DNA of 64,000 nucleotides, from NCBI RefSeq assembly GCF_017498565.1, contig NZ_CP071794.1, forward strand, positions 744,001 through 808,000, given 5' to 3'. The first letter of the stretch is position 1. Each line of letters starts with the position of its first letter. Below are positions 54,904 to 63,690 of the stretch, in pieces. The stretch comes from Parasphingorhabdus cellanae. GTDB taxonomy: Bacteria > Pseudomonadota > Alphaproteobacteria > Sphingomonadales > Sphingomonadaceae. The notes beneath the pieces were generated by a model, which was not told the origin of the DNA, made no database searches, and saw nothing but the letters and a program-made list of their open reading frames with translations. A program made the position numbers and the translations under genes.

Positions 54904-55779
54904 TTAGAACGTATAACCTACGCCAACCGCTCCGAAAAACTGATCCGCATCGCCCCGAATTGAGGTGACCGGTGAACGTTTGGCATCTTCAAGCAACCGC
55001 GAATAACCGCCCAGTACGAAAAGGCCAAAACCGCCATTGGTCACATCGCCGTCCAGATCAATGCCAGTGAATATTGTGGCACCAACATTTTTCCAACCAC
55101 CTTCTGCGCCAAAGGTCGGAAGCCCACTGGCAGTGGATCCAGCTTGGTCGATACTGAAATAATAATCCGCATAATCGTCATCAACATATTCAGCATTGAG
55201 GGCGAAGCTCACTGCCACGCCCCGACTAAGCGGCGTAAAATAGGTCAAGCTGGGAAATACAACCATACCGCTATGCGCGCCAGCAACATCCCAGCGTAAA
55301 TCGACTTGAGCGGTAAGCGAGTCAAACGGGTGCAAAACCCGGTTAACCTGGATACCGGCGACACCGCCCAGTTCAACAGCGACATCAAGCTTGCCAAGAC
55401 TACGTACAACATCATCTTCAATCGAATTGTTGCGATCAAAACGCGCGCGGACGACCGGCCCGAGCACGAAATCAATTTTCGCGCCATCGGTATCAGGAAT
55501 GACATCCACCGCAACGCCTGGTCCGCGGGGCTGAAAATCGAGGCCAGCGAAACTGCCGATGATCACGGGCAGAGGTGATATGACATAATCGTCCGATCCG
55601 TCATAGCTGGGCCCAACCCCAACGCCCCCGCCGATAGTGACATAGTCACCATCAAAAACGCTCTCGCCAGCGGGAGGTCCCTGCTCTTGTGCGTGCGCTG
55701 CGGTTGAAAGAATAAGCGCAGCACCCAATCCAGTGATGTAGGCAGCAGCGTTAAATTTTGCGGGGGAATGATTGATCAT
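54904..55779 (-). CDS. MipA/OmpV family outer-membrane protein
   Basis: A predicted outer-membrane beta-barrel of 291 residues: a signal peptide (AALILSTAAHAQEQ), the family motif VTIGGGVGVGPSYDGSDDY, alternating strands, and an aromatic C-terminal end (GVGYTF, terminal Phe) for BAM recognition. Members may act as scaffolds or in osmoregulation; a specific role is not evident. Confidence 0.93.
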   Translation of the reverse strand: MINHSPAKFNAAAYITGLGAALILSTAAHAQEQGPPAGESVFDGDYVTIGGGVGVGPSYDGSDDYVISPLPVIIGSFAGLDFQPRGPGVAVDVIPDTDGAKIDFVLGPVVRARFDRNNSIEDDVVRSLGKLDVAVELGGVAGIQVNRVLHPFDSLTAQVDLRWDVAGAHSGMVVFPSLTYFTPLSRGVAVSFALNAEYVDDDYADYYFSIDQAGSTASGLPTFGAEGGWKNVGATIFTGIDLDGDVTNGGFGLFVLGGYSRLLEDAKRSPVTSIRGDADQFFGAVGVGYTF

Positions 55780-55831
55780 CTGACTATAATGGTACGAACG
55801 CTAAAAAGTTCCAAGTGATTTTCGAAATCAT

Positions 55832-56335
55832 TCACAAAATATATTTCATTTTCACAGCATAGTTCAGATTGCTACTCTCAACTGTAAACTGAGCCGATTT
55901 GAATTTGGGTGGTCCCATGCCAATTTTCGGATTACGAGAGAAACCAAAGCCTTCGCGCGGCAGAAACAGGCGCATGTCCATCTTACCATTGGCATTTTCA
56001 TCGTGGATAAGGGCGACCGCATAGGTGCCGGGTTTCACATTGGCAATTTGCACATTGCCAGCACTGGATGCCGCCACTTTGATTTTACGTGCTGTCTTGT
56101 CTTTGGTGCAATCGGGAAAATATTTGGGATTATTGCTCAAACATACGAGAACATCGCCTTTTTTCGACCGCAGGTTAGAGACCGAAATATCAACCGAAGC
56201 CGTTACAACTGGTGCGATTATCGCTTGATTAGCCCCTGCTCCGCTCATTGGCAGTGCTGCCAACACGATCCCCGAAACTGCCAAGCCCAAGGTCAGTACC
56301 GCAGACTTGGTCCCAGAACCGAAAATATAATCCAT
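55832..56335 (-). CDS. DUF2141 family exported protein
   Basis: A 167-residue exported protein of the DUF2141 family: GDVLVCLSNNPKYFPDC, ANVKPGTYAVALIHDENANG with KMDMRLFLPREGFGFSRNP (each in part). The ATG at 56335 has AGGGG six bases upstream and gives a signal peptide (AVLTLGLAVSGIVLAALPM). This start lies within the end of the desaturase gene, so about 107 nt are read in two frames. DUF2141 genes are often near carotenoid genes in sphingomonads, a pattern noted from memory only. Confidence 0.87.
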   Translation of the reverse strand: MDYIFGSGTKSAVLTLGLAVSGIVLAALPMSGAGANQAIIAPVVTASVDISVSNLRSKKGDVLVCLSNNPKYFPDCTKDKTARKIKVAASSAGNVQIANVKPGTYAVALIHDENANGKMDMRLFLPREGFGFSRNPKIGMGPPKFKSAQFTVESSNLNYAVKMKYIL

Positions 56336-56990
56336 AATTGCCCCTATACGCACTGTGATGTTTTTCATGATGGGTAGCGGTTATCAGCCCTTTCCCTAAC
56401 GGACCGTTAACCAACCAACGCGGAAATAACTCCCACCCCATATGATTGGTCACTCCCATAATTGTCATGATAAGCAGGACAAGACCCAATACGCCGACAT
56501 GAATCGGAATTACGATGACCAGAGCAGGAATAACGACTGCCCCACTTATCGCTTCCAAAGGGTGAAAACTCATTGCTGCCCAAGCAGTTGGCGGCCGGCT
56601 TTCATGATGAACCGCATGTGCAATCTCAAACCAGCCGCGCCTGTGGAGCAGCCTGTGGGTCCAGTAAAACCAAGTGTCATGAAGGAACAGATAAAGCAAT
56701 AACGACAGCGGCACGTACCAAAGCGGGTACATGCTGAAATCAGTGTAAATTTTTGTCCAACCGGCATTTTGCCAGCCCCAGGCGATGATCCCGGCTGGAA
56801 TGCCATAAATAGCGGCCGAATAGAGTGACCAACGAATTTCTCTCGATATCTGTGGTTTCAACCTGTCATATTGACCGGGCCGGGCGCGCTGCGTCAGCCA
56901 GGCAAAAAAACCACTGGTTATCAGATAGCGGACTCCGACAATGATGGTCATGGCGATGGCGGAGAGGACGATGGCAAGCAATAATTCCAT
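56229..56990 (-). CDS. Sterol desaturase-type hydroxylase (candidate carotenoid enzyme)
   Basis: An integral-membrane di-iron enzyme of 253 residues (fatty acid hydroxylase superfamily). His boxes: HDTWFYWTHRLLHR, HAVHHES and HHEKHHSAYRGNYG; about four membrane helices. Near the crt genes it could oxygenate beta-carotene, as CrtZ-like proteins do, but CrtZ is usually about 160-180 residues, so this may be another desaturase or hydroxylase. It is divergent from crtY, separated by 147 nt. Its last 35 codons overlap the DUF2141 gene in another frame. Confidence 0.87.
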   Translation of the reverse strand: MELLLAIVLSAIAMTIIVGVRYLITSGFFAWLTQRARPGQYDRLKPQISREIRWSLYSAAIYGIPAGIIAWGWQNAGWTKIYTDFSMYPLWYVPLSLLLYLFLHDTWFYWTHRLLHRRGWFEIAHAVHHESRPPTAWAAMSFHPLEAISGAVVIPALVIVIPIHVGVLGLVLLIMTIMGVTNHMGWELFPRWLVNGPLGKGLITATHHEKHHSAYRGNYGLYFRFWDQVCGTDLGLGSFGDRVGSTANERSRG

Positions 56991-57137
56991 TGGCCGTAGA
57001 ATAGGTCATATCTGATCGAAGGTGAAGCCTATTAAATCTTCTCCCCAAAGACCTGGCTCTATAATGTGGTGACAATTATTTTCTTACATGCTTTGGGACA
57101 GGCTTCCCCCGCCTTCCCCATAGGCTAACCCCGGCGC

Positions 57138-58310
57138 ATGCCAAAGAAAGCCTCTTCGCAAAATCAATATGATCTCGCCATCGCGGGTGGCGGTCTTGCC
57201 GGTGGTTTAGTTGCGCTGGCGCTGCATGAAATGCGCCCGGAACTCAATATTGCGCTGATCGAGGCGGACGAGCATTTTGGCGGCAATCACATCTGGTCAT
57301 TTTTCGAAAGCGATATCGAACCAGAGGATCGCTGGTTGCTGGACCCGCTCATTTCGCGACAGTGGGAGAATTATGATGTCCAGTTTCCGCAATACCACCG
57401 GACCATTGGTAACGGCTATTATTCGATAGAGTCGGAGAATCTCGATCGCGAACTGCGCAAGAAATTGCCAGCTGAAGCTCTGAAATCAGGGCTTAAAGCC
57501 AAATCCATCAATGATGGTTTAGTGCGTCTTGAAAATGGCGATGAGATCGCCGCCAAGGCTGTGCTCGACGTACGCGGCGGCGGCGACTTTTCAGCCCTGG
57601 AATATGGCTGGCAAAAATTTTGTGGACAAATGCTCAGGCTGAAAGAGCCGCATGGCCTACAGCATCCGATTATTATGGATGCAACGGTAGAACAGATTGA
57701 TGGCTATCGCTTTGTCTATTGCTTGCCGTTCAGCGCGACTGAAATATTTATCGAGGATACTTATTATTCCGACACCAAGGATTTGGCCATAGATGTCTTG
57801 CATGAGCGGATCGCGCAATATGCCGCCGAACAAGGCTGGATAGTGGATCAAATATTACGCGAAGAGCGCGGGACGCTTCCAGTACTTTACGGTGGAAATT
57901 TTGCGAAATTCTGGCGATCCAACAAAGGTCCGGATGCCCGTGCTGGAACAAGAGCCGCCCTGATACAACCGATCACCAGCTATTCTTTGCCGATGGCGGT
58001 ACGCACCGCTATGCTGATTGCTCAGACGCCGGAGATTGATCAACCGGTATTAGACAAACTTCTCAAGAACCTGGCGACAAAGCACTGGAAAGACGGCAAA
58101 TTCTATCGTATGCTATGCGCCTTCATGTTCAAAGGGGCGGACCCGGATAAACGCTATCGCACGCTGCAGCACACCTATACGAAAGACGAAAAATTGCTTG
58201 CCCGCTTTTATGCTGGCAGGACGACGAAAGGGGATCAGCTTAATTTGCTAACCGGTAAGCCGCCCATTCCCATTTCGCGCGCGATCCCTCTTTTACTGAA
58301 ATACAGATGA
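57138..58310 (+). CDS. crtY: Lycopene beta-cyclase
   Basis: CrtY closes both ends of lycopene to give beta-carotene. The 390-residue flavoprotein has the dinucleotide fold YDLAIAGGGLAGGLVALAL at the start, a conserved FEADEHFGG-type glutamate area (IEADEHFGGNHIWSF), and YCLPFSATEIFIEDTYYSD. It opens an operon with crtI (12 nt later) and crtB. The cyclase type is the bacterial CrtY family, not CrtL. Confidence 0.95.
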   Translation: MPKKASSQNQYDLAIAGGGLAGGLVALALHEMRPELNIALIEADEHFGGNHIWSFFESDIEPEDRWLLDPLISRQWENYDVQFPQYHRTIGNGYYSIESENLDRELRKKLPAEALKSGLKAKSINDGLVRLENGDEIAAKAVLDVRGGGDFSALEYGWQKFCGQMLRLKEPHGLQHPIIMDATVEQIDGYRFVYCLPFSATEIFIEDTYYSDTKDLAIDVLHERIAQYAAEQGWIVDQILREERGTLPVLYGGNFAKFWRSNKGPDARAGTRAALIQPITSYSLPMAVRTAMLIAQTPEIDQPVLDKLLKNLATKHWKDGKFYRMLCAFMFKGADPDKRYRTLQHTYTKDEKLLARFYAGRTTKGDQLNLLTGKPPIPISRAIPLLLKYR

Positions 58311-58322
58311 GCATCATATACG

Positions 58323-59843
58323 ATGAATGATATGTCCAAAAGCCAGCCCAAATTGTTCAAGACAGCCGCCGTAATCGGCTCTGGATTTGGCGGGCTCGCC
58401 CTCGCCATTCGACTGCAGTCAGCGGGTATTCAAACAACGATCCTTGAAAGCCGGGATAAACCGGGTGGCCGCGCCTATTATTGGGACAAGGATGGTTTTA
58501 TTTTTGATGGCGGACCAACCGTTATCACTGATCCCGACTGCCTTAGTCAGCTATGGGACCTGACTGGTCATGATATGGCTAAGGATATCGAGTTGATGCC
58601 CGTGTCACCCTTTTACCGGCTCAACTGGCCCGATGGCACCAATTTCGATTATGTCAATGATCCCGAGGAGCTTTACGCAAATATCGCTGCGATCGAACCG
58701 GATGATGTCGAGGGCTATAAACGCTTCCTCGAATATAGCGGCGGGCTCTATGAAGAGGGCTATGTCAAGCTAGGCACCAAGGCGTTTCTCGATTTCAAAT
58801 CGATGATCAAAGCCGCGCCCGCGCTGATGAAGTTTGAAGCTTACCGGTCGGTCTATGCCAAAGTATCCAGCTTCGTCAAAAACGAAAAGCTGCGCGAATT
58901 TCTGTCGTTCCAGTCCCTGTTGGTTGGCGGCAATCCGATGGCAACGAGCGCTATCTATGGCTTGATTCATAAACTGGAACGGCTGGGCGGTGTCTGGTTT
59001 GCCAAGGGCGGTACAAATATGCTGATCGCTGCCATGGTGAAACATTTTGAGCGGATTGGCGGTACGATCCGTTTGTCTGATCCGGTCACAAGCATTGATA
59101 CCATGGGCGACCGCGCCTCTGGCATCACCTGTAAATCTGGATGGAACGAAACTTTTGATGCGGTCGCGTCCAACGCAGATGTCATGCACAGCTACCGCGA
59201 TCTGCTGGGTCACAAGCATCGCAGCGACAAGGTCACAGCCTCGCTCAACAAAAAGAAATATTCCCCGTCGCTATTTGTCGTGCATTTCGGACTCAAGGGA
59301 ACTTGGCCCGGCATTCCGCATCACATGATCCTTTTTGGTCCTCGCTACAAGGGGCTGTTAGAGGATATTTACGACAATGGGGTCTTGCCGAGCGATTTCT
59401 CGCTTTATCTCCACCATCCAACGATTACTGATCCAAAAATGGCGCCTGAAGGCCACAGCACATTTTATGTCCTGGCCCCCGTTCCTCATCAGGGCAAGCT
59501 GCCTATCGACTGGGAAGAAATGGGGCCGATCTACGAGAAACGCATTCTTGATGAAATCGGCCAGCGCCTGATCCCCGACATCCATGATCGGATCGTAACC
59601 AGCTTCCATTATACACCTCAGGATTTTGGTGCCGATTTGAATGCTCATCTCGGCAGCGCATTCAGCCTAGAGCCGCTGCTGACACAAAGCGCTTGGTTCC
59701 GCGTGCACAACCGGGACGATGTGATCAACAATCTCTATTTTGTAGGCGCAGGCACTCATCCGGGGGCCGGTATTCCGGGCGTTGTTGGCAGCGCCAAAGC
59801 CACCGCAGAGCTGATGCTTGAGGACATGCTGCAAGACGCCTGA
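58323..59843 (+). CDS. crtI: Phytoene desaturase
   Basis: CrtI removes hydrogens from phytoene in four steps to make lycopene. The 506-residue protein begins with the FAD-binding loop VIGSGFGGLALAIRLQSAG and KPGGRAYYWDKDGFIFDGGP, and ends with the conserved LYFVGAGTHPGAGIPGVVGSAK (in part). The stop TGA overlaps the crtB ATG (ATGA), so translation is coupled. ATG 58323 gives the family length. Confidence 0.96.
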   Translation: MNDMSKSQPKLFKTAAVIGSGFGGLALAIRLQSAGIQTTILESRDKPGGRAYYWDKDGFIFDGGPTVITDPDCLSQLWDLTGHDMAKDIELMPVSPFYRLNWPDGTNFDYVNDPEELYANIAAIEPDDVEGYKRFLEYSGGLYEEGYVKLGTKAFLDFKSMIKAAPALMKFEAYRSVYAKVSSFVKNEKLREFLSFQSLLVGGNPMATSAIYGLIHKLERLGGVWFAKGGTNMLIAAMVKHFERIGGTIRLSDPVTSIDTMGDRASGITCKSGWNETFDAVASNADVMHSYRDLLGHKHRSDKVTASLNKKKYSPSLFVVHFGLKGTWPGIPHHMILFGPRYKGLLEDIYDNGVLPSDFSLYLHHPTITDPKMAPEGHSTFYVLAPVPHQGKLPIDWEEMGPIYEKRILDEIGQRLIPDIHDRIVTSFHYTPQDFGADLNAHLGSAFSLEPLLTQSAWFRVHNRDDVINNLYFVGAGTHPGAGIPGVVGSAKATAELMLEDMLQDA

Positions 59844-60772
59844 TGAACCGCGCCAACCTTGTCCTCCATGCCAAAGCCAGTATCGATCGCGGGTCCAAAT
59901 CATTCGCGCTCGCATCCAAGCTTTTCGCCAAACAGACCCGCGAGCGGGCATGGATGCTTTATGCTTGGTGCCGCGAGTGTGATGATCTTGCCGATGGTCA
60001 GGATCATGGCCATGGAATGTCAGCCACCCCGGCTTCGGAAAAAACAATTGCCTTGATGCGTATGCTGACTCGCCGCGCAATGGGCGGTGAACAAACCGGT
60101 AAGCCTGCCTTCGATGCCATGGGTGTCGTTGCCCAGGAATCCCGCTTGCCTATTGCGTTAGCCAATGATGTTATTGATGGCTTCGCACTGGATGCGAAAG
60201 AATGGCGGCCACAAAGCGAGAATGATCTCTACCAATATTGCTATCATGTCGCCGGCGCCGTTGGCTGTATGATGGCAGTGGTCATGGGCATCTCCCCACG
60301 CGACGACGAAACACTCGACCGAGCCTGTGACCTGGGACTGGCTTTTCAGTTGTCGAATATTGCGCGTGATGTGGCAGAAGATGCAGAAGCCGGGCGCTGT
60401 TATCTGCCAAAAGACTGGCTTACAGAGATGCGGATTGATCCTGCTGATATTCTGAACCCGGCCCGGCGCGAGGCGCTAGTCCAACTTATCGCTCGGCTAT
60501 GCGATTTGGCCGAGCGGTATGAAGCCTCCGCCCGCGTCGGTGCAGCGCGATTACCTTTTCGCTCGCGCTGGGCAGTGTTGGCAGCAGCCGGTATCTATGG
60601 TGATATTGCCCGCGCAGTGAGGAAGAGCGAGGGCGGTTCACTTGATAAGCGGATTATGACACGCAAGGCAGCGAAAATCGCATGGGTCGCAAAGGCTTTC
60701 GGTCAGGCGGTCTTGAAATCGAAATGGACGGATCGCGAACAGCTCTGGACCCGTGCGCCAAAGCTGGCTTAG
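59843..60772 (+). CDS. crtB: Phytoene synthase
   Basis: CrtB joins two geranylgeranyl diphosphates into phytoene. The 309-residue protein has the two aspartate-rich motifs of trans-prenyl synthases (CRECDDLADG and NIARDVAEDAEAGRCYLP) and the AGAVGCMMAVVMG helix. It is third in the crtYIB operon with a 1-nt overlap with crtI. The end overlaps a convergent phosphatase gene by 4 nt. A crtE (GGPP synthase) gene is not in this window. Confidence 0.96.
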   Translation: MNRANLVLHAKASIDRGSKSFALASKLFAKQTRERAWMLYAWCRECDDLADGQDHGHGMSATPASEKTIALMRMLTRRAMGGEQTGKPAFDAMGVVAQESRLPIALANDVIDGFALDAKEWRPQSENDLYQYCYHVAGAVGCMMAVVMGISPRDDETLDRACDLGLAFQLSNIARDVAEDAEAGRCYLPKDWLTEMRIDPADILNPARREALVQLIARLCDLAERYEASARVGAARLPFRSRWAVLAAAGIYGDIARAVRKSEGGSLDKRIMTRKAAKIAWVAKAFGQAVLKSKWTDREQLWTRAPKLA

Positions 60773-61557
60773 TTCTGCCCTTTATTTTCCGAAAGAAATT
60801 TGGCGACACGCGCGACTGCTGCGTCATGAATGCCCTCTGACGTACAAAGTACGCCAAAGGCTTGTCCGTGCGTGCCGTTATAGCGGAGTTTTTTCCCATG
60901 GGCATCCGTGACCATCGCCCCCGCCTCTTCGGCAATCACGTGGGCTGCGGCAATATCCCATTCACTGCCCCAGCGCGTCGAAACAACCAGATCTGCACGA
61001 TCATCAGCCACCATTGCCAGCCGCAGCGCGATACTGTTGGGTTTGGTCACAGGGGTAAGATCTATATGATCGGGGAGCTCCTCGACCGGTAAGCGCGCCC
61101 CATTATAGTTTGTGCATTGACTGGCTTTTAGCGCTTTGCCGTTCACCTCGGTATGACTACCGGCTTTTGCGGTCCAAATCTCGTTCATTGCAGGCGCATT
61201 GAGCACACCAAAAATCGGTGCTCCGTTCTTTACCAGCGCAACTGATATGCACCAGCCAGGTTTGCCCTTCACAAAATCCTTGGTGCCGTCGATCGGATCA
61301 ACCACCCACGCCATGTCGCGGCCGGACAAAGATTTATCTTCCGCGGTTTCCTCTGACAGCCAACCCGCTTCTGGCAGTTGCACCTCCAACCGCTCGCGGA
61401 GAAAACGGTCCACCGCGATGTCGGCTTCGCTAACAATCTGTCCGGGCGATTTTTCCCAAGTATTTTCTGCGTTTTTACCGGCCTGCCATTGCCGCATGGC
61501 CAGATCACCAGCTTCTCTGGCTATCGCGACGATGTCATTAAAATCAACCAACCCCAA
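60769..61557 (-). CDS. Inositol monophosphatase family protein, CysQ-like
   Basis: A Mg-dependent phosphatase of 262 residues. The metal sites are LSEETAEDK, WVVDPIDGTKDFVKG and WDIAAAHVIAEEAGAMVTD. The shape is closer to 3'(2'),5'-bisphosphate nucleotidase (CysQ) than to plain inositol monophosphatase; which substrate is used is not decided by the motifs. It is convergent with crtB. Confidence 0.9.
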   Translation of the reverse strand: MGLVDFNDIVAIAREAGDLAMRQWQAGKNAENTWEKSPGQIVSEADIAVDRFLRERLEVQLPEAGWLSEETAEDKSLSGRDMAWVVDPIDGTKDFVKGKPGWCISVALVKNGAPIFGVLNAPAMNEIWTAKAGSHTEVNGKALKASQCTNYNGARLPVEELPDHIDLTPVTKPNSIALRLAMVADDRADLVVSTRWGSEWDIAAAHVIAEEAGAMVTDAHGKKLRYNGTHGQAFGVLCTSEGIHDAAVARVAKFLSENKGQN

Positions 61558-61669
61558 TTTACTCCATTAGCCCGCAGCCTGTTCCGATCGGATGGGAACG
61601 GGGGCTTTCCTGTCTAATAAGCGCGGTTCGACAAGCGCACCACTAACGATTTAGATTTAACCAGCTTTC

Positions 61670-63016
61670 TTAACCGCCGGCCACTGTCATGCTATCGGTG
61701 CGCAATGTCGGTGCATTGACCGCATAGCGATATTCCAGATCATCAGCCGGGATCAGGCTCAAGAACATATCTTTCAGGTTACCCGCAATGGTGATTTCCG
61801 AAACCGGCGGTCCGATTTCGCCATCAGTGATCAGGAAACCACCTGCGCCGCGGCTATAGTCACCGGTAACGGGATTGACGCCTTGGCCAATTAATTCAGT
61901 GATATAGACACCGTGCTTGATGTCTTTGATCAACTCATCTTTGCTAACCGATCCAGCGTTCATGTGAAGATTAGTCACGCTAACACCCGGCGCACCACCA
62001 ACCCCGCGAGAGGCATGGCCCGTCGGTTGCAAACCCAATTGCCGCGCTGATGCGCTTTCCATAATCCATTGAGTTAGGCGGCCATTATCAATCAGTTTTG
62101 TTTTCGCCGTCGGCAATCCTTCGCCGTCAAAGGCTTTGGACCGCAACCCGCGCTTGCGGTGCGGGCAGTCGATAATGTTGATCGCGTCGCCAAAGACTTG
62201 CGTATCCATGGCGTCGAGCAAAAAGCTGGTTTTACGGGCAATCGCACTGCCAGCAATCGCACCGACAAAATGACCGAGTATCGAATTACTGATCCGCGGA
62301 TCAAACACTACGGGCATCGCGCCTGATTTAAAGTCTACCGGGTTTAAGCGTGATACCGCGCGTTCACCCGCTTCCTTGCCAATCATGTCCGGCGTATCGA
62401 GATCTTCAAAATGGCGTGTGCTGTCATAAGCATAGTCGCGTTCCATGCCGTCACCTTCGCCTGCAATGACACTGGCGTGACAGCTATAACCACTAGTGGA
62501 ATACGCTCCAGAGAAGCCGTGACTGGTTGCCAAAGCGACAATCGAGCGGCCGGCACTCGCACCGCCGCCTTCACTATTCGTCACACCTTTAACCGCCCGT
62601 GCAGCATCTTCGGCCTTGAGCGCCATTTCGCGCAGCGCTTCCGGATCGGGATCAACACCATCATCACCATCAATCATATGGGGATCGGATTTCAGGATGA
62701 GTTCTTCCGGTGCCAAACCGGCATATTGGTCTTCCGGTGCCTCCCGTGCCATATCCAACGCGCGTCCAACCAACGCAGACAAAATTTCCGGATCCATATT
62801 AGAGGAAGATACGGTGGCAGAGCGCTTACCTGCAAAAACGCGCAGGCCGATTTCTTCACCTTCGGACCGTTCTACATCTTCCAGATTGCCAAGCCGCATC
62901 GATACCTGTGTCGATGCATCACAGACATAAATTGCATCTGCGGCATCAGCACCGGCTTTTTTGGCTTGGGAGATAAGGGCGTCGGCGCGATCCTGCGCTT
63001 CTTGTGGCTTTAACAT
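61670..63016 (-). CDS. pmbA: TldE/PmbA family metalloprotease partner
   Basis: PmbA/TldE forms a heterodimer with TldD that processes modified peptides and acts on toxins such as microcin B17. The 448-residue protein has the usual EGEEIGLRVFAGKRSATVSSS start region and ends with GAGGFLITDGEIGPPVSEIT. As usual for TldE, it lacks the HExxxH metal motif that TldD carries. A tldD gene is not visible in the window. Confidence 0.95.
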   Translation of the reverse strand: MLKPQEAQDRADALISQAKKAGADAADAIYVCDASTQVSMRLGNLEDVERSEGEEIGLRVFAGKRSATVSSSNMDPEILSALVGRALDMAREAPEDQYAGLAPEELILKSDPHMIDGDDGVDPDPEALREMALKAEDAARAVKGVTNSEGGGASAGRSIVALATSHGFSGAYSTSGYSCHASVIAGEGDGMERDYAYDSTRHFEDLDTPDMIGKEAGERAVSRLNPVDFKSGAMPVVFDPRISNSILGHFVGAIAGSAIARKTSFLLDAMDTQVFGDAINIIDCPHRKRGLRSKAFDGEGLPTAKTKLIDNGRLTQWIMESASARQLGLQPTGHASRGVGGAPGVSVTNLHMNAGSVSKDELIKDIKHGVYITELIGQGVNPVTGDYSRGAGGFLITDGEIGPPVSEITIAGNLKDMFLSLIPADDLEYRYAVNAPTLRTDSMTVAGG

Positions 63017-63087
63017 GGGCAGGACATAGGGTTGACAGGCATTGAGGTCAACGCCGCGTGCGGCCTTTGTTTACAAAACTGAATTGA

Positions 63088-63393
63088 TTAGATGATTGCG
63101 CCAATTATTTTTATGATGCCGACAAAAACAAACGGTAAACCAAGCGCCAAAATCCAGAGGGTGACCTGATCCCTGCGAAAGCGGGCAGCCAAGCTTTGTT
63201 CACCAAGGCCGCTATTGGCGACGCCTTGCCAGCGTTTTTCATATTTTCGGCAGAAGGGGACGATGACGGCAACCAACAGCACTAGTCCGAAATAGGGTGC
63301 AATCGACATGCCTTTGGTTTGAATGAAACTGAGAACAAAGAATATCTGCATCAGTGTGTAGACGAGCAAAGCCGTAGCGCAATTATTGCTCAT
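63088..63393 (-). CDS. Small membrane protein of unknown function
   Basis: A 101-residue protein with an N-terminal helix (ALLVYTLMQIFFVLSFIQ), a second one (YFGLVLLVAVIVPFC) and a last one (TLWILALGLPFVFVGIIKIIG), with a basic loop between. The ATG at 63393 follows GGGAAAAGAAA; an extended frame to 63489 is possible. It is 71 nt upstream of pmbA on the same strand. No family recognised. Confidence 0.65.
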   Translation of the reverse strand: MSNNCATALLVYTLMQIFFVLSFIQTKGMSIAPYFGLVLLVAVIVPFCRKYEKRWQGVANSGLGEQSLAARFRRDQVTLWILALGLPFVFVGIIKIIGAII

Positions 63394-63690
63394 TTTCTTT
63401 TCCCATCGCGTGGCCGACGTCGACCGAAGTTCTCGATCATCGCGATGCTTTGCAACTGTTTTACGAGAAGTTGCTGCAACCATATCCATTCCCCTTCAAC
63501 ATGCTCTCTCTCCGCGCCGCCGAATGTTTCCCCAAACTGGCGTTGGCCAACACTATAACCGCTTTTTTCCAAAAGCCAAATCGGCAGATTTCTGTGTTAA
63601 AATGTCGTTAATGTCACATAGGACTTGCTAAAAATTGCGCTCTCAGACAGAATCAGTTTCTAATCGCAATGCAATTTTCGGGGCAAATTC

